A stretch of DNA of 5,021 nucleotides, from the NCBI GenBank assembly GCA_003533975.1, contig DQCL01000084.1, forward strand, positions 1 to 5,021. The letters are read 5' to 3'. Numbering within the stretch: the first letter of the stretch is position 1; each line of letters starts with the position of its first letter. Below the pieces are notes generated by a model. It was given only the letters and a program-made list of their open reading frames with translations. It was not told the origin of the DNA and did no database searches. The position numbers and the translations under genes were made by a program. Below are positions 1 to 5,021 of this stretch, in pieces. Origin of the DNA: Octadecabacter sp. (lineage in GTDB: Bacteria; Pseudomonadota; Alphaproteobacteria; Rhodobacterales; Rhodobacteraceae).

Positions 1-21
1 CACCGCCAGCACCGCGTTCGG

Positions 22-189
22 TTATGCGGGCGTGAGCCTACTGATTTCTTCTTTGAGGTGGAGTTTTTCTTTCTTGAGGCGTGACACTTCAAGGTCGTCG
101 CTACCCGGGCTTCGCTGGGCTTTTTCGACGGCATCTGAAAGGCTATCGTGCTTCTTCTTGAGTTCCTGCAGGTGGGACGTCAAGCTCAT
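22..189 (-). CDS. DUF465 / YdcH family small coiled-coil protein
   Basis: A complete 55-residue protein reads MSLTSHLQELKKKHDSLSDA at its N-terminus and ends LKEEISRLTPA before a TAA stop at 22-24. It is almost entirely charged helix: heptad-like Leu spacing, Lys/Glu-rich arms (LQELKKKHDSL and LEVSRLKKEKLHLKEEI) and a short break near residues 27-31 (SPGSD). This is the two-helix hairpin layout of the DUF465/YdcH family. These are small cytoplasmic proteins of unknown function, common in alphaproteobacteria, often with several paralogues per genome. The start is well supported: GGAGG (plus positions 196-200) lies 6 bases before the ATG. It is downstream of the methyltransferase on the same strand but 121 bases away, so it may have its own promoter. 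The opposite-strand reading frame here is a shadow. Family assignment rests on length, composition and ending; no specific function can be given. Confidence 0.88.
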   Translation of the reverse strand: MSLTSHLQELKKKHDSLSDAVEKAQRSPGSDDLEVSRLKKEKLHLKEEISRLTPA

Positions 190-195
190 GTTGTT

Positions 196-200
196 CCTCC
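196..200 (-). promoter_or_regulatory. Strong ribosome binding site of the YdcH-family gene
   Basis: The minus strand reads GGAGGAACAAC directly before the ATG at 189. GGAGG with a 6-base spacer is a near-ideal Shine-Dalgarno. It fixes the start of this short gene, and it contrasts with the weak sites in front of the other minus-strand genes in the window. Confidence 0.8.
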
Positions 201-212
201 GATACTGGTTGC

Positions 213-233
213 GTGGTTTTGAAATTTGACCAC
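213..233. repeat. 21-base inverted repeat (GTGGT-N11-ACCAC) upstream of the YdcH-family gene
   Basis: GTGGT at 213-217 is perfectly complementary to ACCAC at 229-233, around an AT-rich 11-base centre containing GAAATTT. It lies 24 bases upstream of the YdcH-family ATG, just before its Shine-Dalgarno. It could be an operator for a dimeric regulator or a small hairpin in the 5' leader. No T-run follows on either strand, so it is not an intrinsic terminator. Five-base arms can arise by chance, so confidence is low. Confidence 0.3.
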
Positions 234-310
234 AGTTTTATGCCTCTGTCACGCCGCGCGGCAGCATTCCGAGACAATCAGTAGAACACCGCCAAAACAT
301 TGCGAAAAAG

Positions 311-1072
311 TTAATCGGGCAACTCAAATGCAAGGCCCTTGCGCAAAACACCCGCGATCTCGGCGCGGTAATCCGGCTGGTCATTCACGTGACTTGCCCC
401 TTCGTGCAGCGCAATTGGCGCATGAAGCTTGAATGGCCCACGTGCACCTTTACGAGCACGCAGAATAAAACGATCCGCGGCGCGGTTGATGCGGCCCGAT
501 ATCGGATAAACCGCAATGTCGCCCAAACGCGTATCAATCGCATTCAGAACATCCGGCAAACGGTCTGCCTTCTGGATCATAGAAAGCCAACCTTTGGGTT
601 TCAGACGTCGTGTTGCAACATCCAGCCAGTCCTTCATTGGCGTATCCCCAGCGAAGGCGATGTCACGGTCCGCGCGGGGGCTCGCCTTGCCTGCGGTGCG
701 TTCGAAATAAGGAGGGTTGGTGATGACATGGTCAAATGTGCGTGCGGTGATGTCTTGCGGCAAAACACGCAGATCAGCGGTCGATACTTGCGCTTCGATG
801 CCGTTGGCCGCTGCGTTCTTACGGCACAGATCAGCGTAGTGCGGTTGAATTTCAGCACCACAAAGCGTTAGCCGATGCACGCGCGATCCAAGGCAAAGCA
901 TTGCCGCACCCGTGCCGCACCCGAGCTCCAACACAGATTGTCCTTCATCCGCGGGAACACTTGCAGCCAGTAACACAGGATCAATGCCCGCGCGGTACCC
1001 TTTTGCGGGTTGTTCCAGCATCACCTGACCGCCAAGGAACGCGTCGAGGGTTGTTTCGAAGCCCTCGCTCAC
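311..1072 (-). CDS. SAM-dependent methyltransferase, TrmN6/YfiC (COG4123-type) family
   Basis: This 253-residue protein is a class I Rossmann-fold methyltransferase. The SAM-binding motif I is VLELGCGTG at residues 47-55, an acidic residue ending the next strand is in CGAEIQPHYA (71-80), and the catalytic motif IV is NPPY at 119-122. NPPY is used by enzymes that methylate exocyclic or amide nitrogens (adenine N6 or glutamine N5). The N-terminal FLGGQVMLEQPAKGYRAGID (12-31) and overall length fit the TrmN6/YfiC group; the E. coli member methylates A37 of tRNA1(Val). Whether this homologue has the same tRNA target is inference. The start codon is GTG at 1072-1070. It overlaps the TGA of the DUF2007 gene in a GTGA junction, and no clear Shine-Dalgarno precedes it, so translation is probably coupled. 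The gene ends in LPD and TAA. Alternative targets are another RNA or a protein glutamine. Confidence 0.9.
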   Translation of the reverse strand: MSEGFETTLDAFLGGQVMLEQPAKGYRAGIDPVLLAASVPADEGQSVLELGCGTGAAMLCLGSRVHRLTLCGAEIQPHYADLCRKNAAANGIEAQVSTADLRVLPQDITARTFDHVITNPPYFERTAGKASPRADRDIAFAGDTPMKDWLDVATRRLKPKGWLSMIQKADRLPDVLNAIDTRLGDIAVYPISGRINRAADRFILRARKGARGPFKLHAPIALHEGASHVNDQPDYRAEIAGVLRKGLAFELPD

Positions 1073-1284
1073 AGGCCCAGATCGATATCGTTGGCCTTCA
1101 AAACCGAGGTCGCGATGAAATGATCCTCGCGCCGGACCATCAGGCGGCGTGGCAATATGCCCAAGGACCCATCGAGGATGCTCATATTTACGTCCAACTC
1201 GAACACCTCTATATCCTCACCCTGTAAAAGGGCTTTGGCGAAAGCGATGATTGTGATGTCGTTTGTGCGCAGGAGTTCTTTCAT
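1069..1284 (-). CDS. DUF2007 domain small protein
   Basis: A 71-residue protein beginning MKELLRTNDI and containing DVNMSILDGSLGILPRRLMV at 31-50. This is the core of DUF2007 (described in Pfam as a putative signal-transducing domain), a small cytoplasmic alpha/beta fold of unknown biochemical role. The domain fills nearly the whole protein. Two in-frame ATGs exist: 1290 (giving MGMKELL) and 1284 (MKELL). An in-frame TAA lies two codons upstream of 1290, so the gene cannot start earlier by more than one codon. I chose 1284 because family members usually start MKELLRTND; neither ATG has a recognisable Shine-Dalgarno. The stop overlaps the methyltransferase start by 4 bases, so the pair is an operon with DUF2007 first. 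The gene is divergent from the polyprenyl synthase. Family identity is solid, function unknown. Confidence 0.88.
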   Translation of the reverse strand: MKELLRTNDITIIAFAKALLQGEDIEVFELDVNMSILDGSLGILPRRLMVRREDHFIATSVLKANDIDLGL

Positions 1285-1291
1285 ACCCATG

Positions 1292-1320
1292 ACTTAAGGT
1301 GCTAGCCGTACCTTTGTCGA
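1292..1320 (-). promoter_or_regulatory. Candidate promoter for the DUF2007-methyltransferase operon
   Basis: On the minus strand TCGACA (plus 1315-1320) matches the TTGACA -35 consensus at five of six positions. Exactly 17 bases further is TTAAGT (plus 1292-1297), a poor -10. Transcription would start about 1284-1286, at or next to the start codon, which would make the mRNA leaderless. The short divergent gap forces a promoter in or near this place, which raises plausibility, but the -10 is weak and no start-site data are available. Confidence 0.35.
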
Positions 1321-1329
1321 GTAACTGAC

Positions 1330-1333
1330 GGAG
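1330..1333 (+). promoter_or_regulatory. Ribosome binding site of the polyprenyl synthase gene
   Basis: GGAG lies 6 bases before the ATG at 1340, inside the short divergent intergenic region. It supports this start, from which the family alignment begins as expected with an N-terminal helix before GGKRLRP. Confidence 0.7.
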
Positions 1334-1339
1334 CCGTGC

Positions 1340-2338
1340 ATGAGCCTGGACCAAGCCGCGACAAAACCACACGAACGCCTCGCTGCCGCTTTGGCAGACG
1401 AGATGGACGCCGTGAACGTGCTGATCCGGGATCGTATGGCCTCAGAGCACGCGCCGCGTATCCCCGAAGTTACCGCGCATTTGGTTGAAGCGGGCGGCAA
1501 ACGCCTGCGCCCAATGCTGACGCTGGCGGCTGCTAAACTGTGTGGCTACGAAGGCCCGTATCACGTGCATCTGGCTGCTACGGTTGAATTTATTCACACA
1601 GCGACCTTGCTGCATGATGATGTCGTTGACGAGTCCGCACAGCGGCGCGGGCGGCCAACTGCAAACCTGCTTTGGGACAATACCAGCAGCGTGTTGGTCG
1701 GCGACTATCTGTTCGCCCGGTCCTTCCAATTGATGACAGAAACGGGTTCGCTTGATGTGCTGCGCATCCTGTCCAACGCCTCCGCGACGATTGCCGAAGG
1801 TGAAGTGCTGCAGCTGACTGCGGCGCGTGATTTGGCAACGACCGAGGATATTTATCTACAGGTCGTACGTGGCAAAACGGCTGCGCTGTTCTCGGCGGCA
1901 ATGGAAGTCGGTGGTGTAATCGCTGGCCGTGAAGACGCGGCTATCAAAGCCCTGTTTGATTACGGTGATGCGCTGGGCGTAGGCTTTCAGATCGTGGATG
2001 ACTTGCTGGACTATGCCGGAACGGACGCCATCGGCAAAAACATCGGTGATGACTTCCGTGAACGCAAATTGACGCTGCCGGTGATCAAGGCGATTGCGCT
2101 GGCCGATACTGAAGAACGCGCGTTCTGGGAACGTACAATTGCGAAAGGTCGCCAAGATGATGGCGACTTAGAAACAGCGCTAGAGATATTGGTCAAGCAT
2201 GGCACACTTGAGGCGACCAAACTGGACGCCTTGGCGTGGATGGAAAAGGCAAAAGCGGCATTGGCACCCTTGCCGGATCACGCCATCAAACCGATGCTGC
2301 TGGACCTCGCGGACTATGTCGTTGAGCGGGTTAAGTAG
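1340..2338 (+). CDS. ispB: Long-chain trans-polyprenyl diphosphate synthase (octa/decaprenyl type, quinone side chain)
   Basis: This 332-residue enzyme adds isopentenyl diphosphate units to an allylic primer to make the long isoprenoid tail of ubiquinone. All signatures of the trans-prenyltransferase family are present: GGKRLRP at 52-58, the first aspartate-rich motif DDVVD at 93-97 followed by RRGRPTAN, RGKT at 177-180, and the second aspartate-rich motif QIVDDLLDYAGTD at 217-229. The residue five places before the first Asp motif is Ala88, a small residue that family knowledge links to long products. Ubiquinone-10 is usual in Rhodobacterales, so a C50 decaprenyl product is the best guess, but chain length cannot be read from sequence. 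The ATG has GGAG (1330-1333) 6 bases upstream. The gene is divergent from DUF2007 and its last 8 bases overlap the 3' end of ispE. Other names used for such genes are ddsA and sdsA. Confidence 0.95.
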   Translation: MSLDQAATKPHERLAAALADEMDAVNVLIRDRMASEHAPRIPEVTAHLVEAGGKRLRPMLTLAAAKLCGYEGPYHVHLAATVEFIHTATLLHDDVVDESAQRRGRPTANLLWDNTSSVLVGDYLFARSFQLMTETGSLDVLRILSNASATIAEGEVLQLTAARDLATTEDIYLQVVRGKTAALFSAAMEVGGVIAGREDAAIKALFDYGDALGVGFQIVDDLLDYAGTDAIGKNIGDDFRERKLTLPVIKAIALADTEERAFWERTIAKGRQDDGDLETALEILVKHGTLEATKLDALAWMEKAKAALAPLPDHAIKPMLLDLADYVVERVK

Positions 2339-3167
2339 GGGCTTCATCCGTTCGGGCAACCCACCACTCAGGATGGGACCGGCGCAGCGCCATTGCTGCA
2401 GTTTCGCTCGCGTCGGCACCTTCAAACAGCGCGAAACAGGTCGCACCTGACCCTGACATCCGGGTCAGCATACAGCCATGCTGCGCGGTCAATTCTGCCA
2501 GCACGTTGTTGATTGTCTCTTCGGTGGTCAGGGCGGGGGGTTGTAAGTCATTACGTTGCTGCGCGAGCCAGCCAATCCAATTGTCGGTATCAAACGGGTC
2601 GGGCATGTCATCGGCCATAGGTTGGTTTGACTTGCTCTCAAGGCCGTTGAAAATCTTCGCAGTAGAAACGCCGACATTCGGGTTCACCAACAGGATATCA
2701 AGCATTGGCGCAGGGCCGAGCGTCTCAAGGGCGTCGCCAATACCGCGCATCCTTGTTAGTTCCGATGTCATGCAAACGGGAACGTCCGCTCCAAGCGCAA
2801 GAATTGTTTCGGCGTCGGGCAGTGGAACAGCCCAAAGCCGTGACAACGCCCGTAAAGTTGCAGCAGCATCCGCAGAACCACCCCCAATCCCAGAGGCAAC
2901 AGGCAAATTTTTGTGCAGCGTAATCGCCGCGCCATTAGGCAGTCCAAAAGACCGCGCAGCACGAAGAACAAGGTTATCTTCGCCAACGTCCAAGTCACGC
3001 GCAAACGGACCCTCAATTGACAGAGAGAGCGTTTCAGCCGGTGCAACATGCACTTCGTCACCAAGACTCGTGAACATCACCAAACTATCAAGCAGATGAT
3101 AACCATCCGCGCGTTGACCCGTCACATGCAATGACAGGTTAATTTTTGCATGTGCCGTTTCAATCAT
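2331..3167 (-). CDS. ispE: 4-diphosphocytidyl-2-C-methyl-D-erythritol kinase (CDP-ME kinase)
   Basis: IspE phosphorylates the 2-hydroxyl of CDP-methylerythritol with ATP in the fourth step from DXP-derived MEP, a cytoplasmic step leading to IPP and DMAPP. The 278-residue protein carries the GHMP-kinase signatures in order: AKINLSLHV near 7-15 with the conserved Lys8, DGYHLLDSL at 21-29, the ATP-binding loop PVASGIGGGSADAAATLR at 89-106, GADVPV at 127-132 with the presumed catalytic Asp129, and the C-terminal glycine loop MSGSGATCFALF at 237-248. The frame stays open upstream to an ATG at 3239, but that adds 24 residues with no family similarity lying inside the TPR gene; MIETAHAKINL at 3167 is the normal IspE beginning. 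It starts 7 bases after the TPR stop without a clear Shine-Dalgarno, so coupled translation is likely. Its 3' end overlaps the convergent polyprenyl synthase by 8 bases. Confidence 0.96.
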   Translation of the reverse strand: MIETAHAKINLSLHVTGQRADGYHLLDSLVMFTSLGDEVHVAPAETLSLSIEGPFARDLDVGEDNLVLRAARSFGLPNGAAITLHKNLPVASGIGGGSADAAATLRALSRLWAVPLPDAETILALGADVPVCMTSELTRMRGIGDALETLGPAPMLDILLVNPNVGVSTAKIFNGLESKSNQPMADDMPDPFDTDNWIGWLAQQRNDLQPPALTTEETINNVLAELTAQHGCMLTRMSGSGATCFALFEGADASETAAMALRRSHPEWWVARTDEAPT

Positions 3168-3174
3168 GGTGCCG

Positions 3175-4911
3175 TTAGTCACCGGTCGCGACCTCGACGG
3201 CGGGGGCAGGGGTTTGACCGTCTTCGGCATAGACCGCATCCAGTCCGATGGTCAGCTTGCGGCGAATACGTTCGGCTTCGGCGTCTTCAGGTTCAAACGA
3301 CAACGCGCGACGCCACTGAAAACGCGCCTCCACATCGCGTCCTACCATCCAGTAAACGTCCCCGAGATGATCGCTTATGATCGGGTCATTTGGCTCAAGT
3401 TCTGCGGCTCTTTCCATCGGCGCCACGGCTTCTTGGTAGCGCCCAAGCTTGTAATAGACCCAAGCAAGACTATCGACGATGGCACCGCTGTCAGGTCGTG
3501 CGGCAATCGCTTTTTCGATCATGGCCAACGCTTCGTCGTAGTTTTCAACAAACCCGCGATCGACCATCGAATAGCCCAAATAATTCAATACAGAAGGATC
3601 ATTAGGGTTTACGAGAAGGGCCGCGCGAAAGTCTGCTTCTGCGTCCTCCCAATTATCGAGGCGTTCATTGGAAATACCTCGTGAATACAACAGCCACCAA
3701 CGGATGGAGGCCGTTTCCGGGTATCCATCGAGCGCGGCAGTATAAGATGCCCGCGCTTCGGCGAACTGCTCGTCGCGGCGATAAATATCACCAAGGGATG
3801 CATGAGACAGTGGCAATTCAGGATGGCTGCGCGTCAGTTGCGTTAGAACTTCGATGGCTTGCACGGACCGACCCGCACGTCGCAATGCTTCGGCGCGCCC
3901 GATTTCGGCGCTGTAGTAAGCAGGGTCTTCTGTGGCGACCTGCGCAAACGTTTGGGCAGCGTCATCATACTGATCAAGTGCGTTCAATAGGTGCGCAGTG
4001 GCGATATGAGCGTTTGCATCTTGGGGTGCGATATAGCGTGCAGCCTGCGCGTACAGCAGCAGATATCTTTCGTTAGCCTCCCCCGCGAGAATATCGGACA
4101 GGCCCCTAAAAGCATAAGAAATACCCGCACTTGGCGTGGAAACCACACGCTCAAGATCAGGAACTTCGCCTGCGTTGATCGCGGCGCGCAACGCTGCGAT
4201 CTCGGGTTCGGGGTTATTTCCAAAGACGCGGCTCGAAATATTTGCAGCCCGCTCGAACTCTCCGAGTTGGCAAAGGATCTGGAGATGTGCCACCACGGAC
4301 GCGCGGGTTGGAATGACCCCCTCATTCGGAGGCAAAGCATAAATGGCACTCGCGCCTTCCAGATCACCCGACATAGCAAGCGCAAGAGCTTTGTGTTGTT
4401 GTCCAAAACTGCGCAGTCCGGGGGCGTCTATTACCTCATCAAAGCGCATCAAGGCATGATCCAATTCGCCCTTGCCCATGTAGGCCCACGCCTGGTTTAG
4501 CCCGTCTAAAAGTGGGCCAATCTCATGCCCCGCTTCGATCAGTTCAAATATCGTGTCCCAATCTTGCGCGCGCGCTGCGTGTGCCATTAAGGCGATATTG
4601 GCGATCTGGCTTTCGCCGCCAGCCTCAAGAAACGGACGCGCAATACGAGCGGCCGACTGGATTTCTCCGGTACCCACAAAGGCGGTAATCGTTTGCTCCA
4701 TTAAGGACAGGTTGTTGGCATCCGATAGAAGCGCATCGCGGAAATAGCCGGCGGCTGCAGAGTAATCGCCAATTATTCCCGCCTGACGCGCTGCAAGGTA
4801 AGCGCCCGCATTTGGGTCCGCAGAAACTGGGCTCGCGAGGGTAAGCGTTGCGGCAATTGCCGTTTGGGTAAAGACCGTGGAAAGGCGTGAAGGCAAGGTC
4901 AGCTCCGACAT
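3175..4911 (-). CDS. Exported tetratricopeptide (TPR) repeat protein
   Basis: From the ATG at 4911 the protein has 578 residues. Residues 1-31 look like a Sec signal peptide: a short n-region with Arg9, a hydrophobic stretch TAIAATLTLA, and an SPVSA site before DPNAG, so it is probably periplasmic. Residues about 35-68 form a first TPR (AYLAARQAGIIGDYSAAAGY...), residues 70-295 are degenerate helical repeats, and seven near-regular TPRs run 299-332, 333-366, 367-400, 401-438, 439-475, 476-509 and 510-543, most ending in a Pro-Asn-Asp or similar turn. The strongest repeats are LAWVYYKLGRYQEAVAPMER and LGDVYWMVGRDVEARFQWRR. The tail (544-578) is short, and Pro/Ala/acidic at its end. The frame extends to a TTG at 4953, but that would add 14 residues in front of the signal peptide. 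TPRs mediate protein-protein contact; partner and role are unknown. ispE follows after 7 bases. Confidence 0.9.
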   Translation of the reverse strand: MSELTLPSRLSTVFTQTAIAATLTLASPVSADPNAGAYLAARQAGIIGDYSAAAGYFRDALLSDANNLSLMEQTITAFVGTGEIQSAARIARPFLEAGGESQIANIALMAHAARAQDWDTIFELIEAGHEIGPLLDGLNQAWAYMGKGELDHALMRFDEVIDAPGLRSFGQQHKALALAMSGDLEGASAIYALPPNEGVIPTRASVVAHLQILCQLGEFERAANISSRVFGNNPEPEIAALRAAINAGEVPDLERVVSTPSAGISYAFRGLSDILAGEANERYLLLYAQAARYIAPQDANAHIATAHLLNALDQYDDAAQTFAQVATEDPAYYSAEIGRAEALRRAGRSVQAIEVLTQLTRSHPELPLSHASLGDIYRRDEQFAEARASYTAALDGYPETASIRWWLLYSRGISNERLDNWEDAEADFRAALLVNPNDPSVLNYLGYSMVDRGFVENYDEALAMIEKAIAARPDSGAIVDSLAWVYYKLGRYQEAVAPMERAAELEPNDPIISDHLGDVYWMVGRDVEARFQWRRALSFEPEDAEAERIRRKLTIGLDAVYAEDGQTPAPAVEVATGD

Positions 4912-4975
4912 TGTGGGTTGCCGTAGCCTAAGGCCGTGGAATCGCAGGAGCAAACAACATTTCCGCGATCTGGGA

Positions 4976-5004
4976 TGTATACGCGGTATCCCGCACGGCC
5001 TGAA
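4976..5004 (-). promoter_or_regulatory. Candidate promoter for the TPR-ispE unit
   Basis: On the minus strand TTCAGG (plus 4999-5004) and TATACA (plus 4976-4981) are separated by exactly 17 bases. The -10 matches TATAAT at four of six positions; the -35 is weak (three of six). A start near 4969 would give a leader of about 58 bases before the ATG at 4911. The position directly after a probable terminator makes a promoter here likely, but these exact boxes are uncertain. Confidence 0.3.
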
Positions 5005-5021
5005 ACGAAAAAGGCCCCGCG
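5002..5021 (-). terminator. Right-edge half of a probable intrinsic terminator (partial)
   Basis: The minus strand enters the window as CGCGGGGCC followed by TTTTTCGTTT (plus 5002-5021). A GC-rich arm directly followed by a T-run is the 3' half of a rho-independent terminator. The matching arm (expected GGCCCCGCG) would be just beyond the window. It would end a minus-strand gene upstream of the TPR gene, separating the transcripts. The mirrored A-run may make it bidirectional. Only half can be seen. Confidence 0.55.

Larger units (their letters stand above)
190..310. other. Intergenic region between the methyltransferase and YdcH-family gene
   Basis: These 121 bases contain a 10-base perfect palindrome GCCGCGCGGC at 253-262, the GTGGT/ACCAC dyad at 213-233 and the Shine-Dalgarno at 196-200. 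No convincing intrinsic terminator with a T-run follows the methyltransferase stop, and no good -35/-10 pair is visible for the YdcH-family gene. The two genes could therefore be co-transcribed or separated; the sequence does not decide. Confidence 0.5.

Noticed and set aside
32..229. 65-residue plus-strand frame over the YdcH-family gene
   Set aside because: It starts with GTG, has no ribosome binding site and is the antisense of a well-supported 55-residue gene; its Ser/Arg/Leu/Phe-rich sequence reflects the Lys/Glu codons on the other strand.
253..262. Perfect palindrome GCCGCGCGGC as a terminator stem
   Set aside because: There is almost no loop and no T-run follows on either strand, so it cannot be called an intrinsic terminator; it is probably chance in GC-rich DNA.
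389..871. 160-residue plus-strand open frame opposite the methyltransferase
   Set aside because: Antisense shadow of a gene with clear motif I and NPPY; composition is Cys/Arg-rich and unlike a real protein.
2506..3099. 197-residue plus-strand open frame opposite ispE
   Set aside because: It lies fully antisense to a confidently identified ispE, is Ser/Arg/Pro-rich as expected of a shadow frame in GC-rich coding DNA, and shows no family motif.
3168..3239. 24-residue N-terminal extension of IspE starting at ATG 3239
   Set aside because: The extension lies inside the TPR coding sequence in another frame, has no IspE similarity, and the family start MIETAHAKINL at 3167 is canonical.
3166..3684. 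172-residue plus-strand open frame opposite the end of the TPR gene
   Set aside because: Antisense shadow; no ribosome binding site or recognisable domain.
4963..4992. Overlapping short dyads CCGCG/CGCGG and GGGAT/ATCCC upstream of the TPR gene as an operator or attenuator
   Set aside because: The arms are only five bases, mutually exclusive and without a T-run; not strong enough to call.
1..5021. CRISPR, prophage, insertion sequence, tRNA or rRNA content
   Set aside because: No spaced direct repeats, transposase or phage motifs, terminal inverted repeats or tRNA/rRNA signatures were seen; all gene-sized stretches are explained by core genes.

Overview
The window looks like chromosomal core sequence from an alphaproteobacterium, most likely the Rhodobacterales/Roseobacter group. 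This is judged from moderately high GC with alphaproteobacterial codon use, a family-typical DUF2007 protein beginning MKELLRTND, a short YdcH/DUF465 protein, and a trans-polyprenyl diphosphate synthase of the ubiquinone side-chain type. No database search was possible, so the taxon is an inference. Nothing in the window looks mobile, phage-derived or CRISPR-like, and there is no rRNA or tRNA gene.

Layout, left to right. Positions 22-189 (minus) hold a complete 55-residue DUF465/YdcH coiled-coil protein with a strong Shine-Dalgarno. Positions 190-310 are a 121-base gap with two short inverted repeats. Positions 311-1072 (minus) encode an NPPY-type SAM-dependent methyltransferase of the TrmN6/YfiC group. 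It overlaps by 4 bases the small DUF2007 gene at 1069-1284 (minus), so the two form a bicistronic unit. A divergent intergenic region of about 50 bases separates this unit from a long-chain polyprenyl diphosphate synthase (1340-2338, plus). That gene converges with ispE (2331-3167, minus), and their 3' ends overlap by 8 bases. ispE sits 7 bases downstream of a 578-residue exported TPR-repeat protein (3175-4911, minus) and probably shares its transcript. The right edge (5002-5021) holds half of a probable intrinsic terminator that ends a minus-strand gene outside the window, so the TPR-ispE pair probably has its own promoter.

Functionally, two genes belong to isoprenoid metabolism: IspE (fourth step of the MEP pathway, making IPP/DMAPP precursors) and the polyprenyl synthase (chain elongation for the quinone tail). 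They are on opposite strands and are not in one operon. The other genes are a probable RNA or protein methyltransferase, two small conserved proteins of unknown role, and a periplasmic TPR scaffold.

I found no convincing undescribed system. The most useful second-look items are the compact divergent promoter with a possible leaderless DUF2007 transcript, the antisense 3' overlap of the two isoprenoid genes, the uncharacterised TPR protein coupled to ispE, and several start-site corrections.
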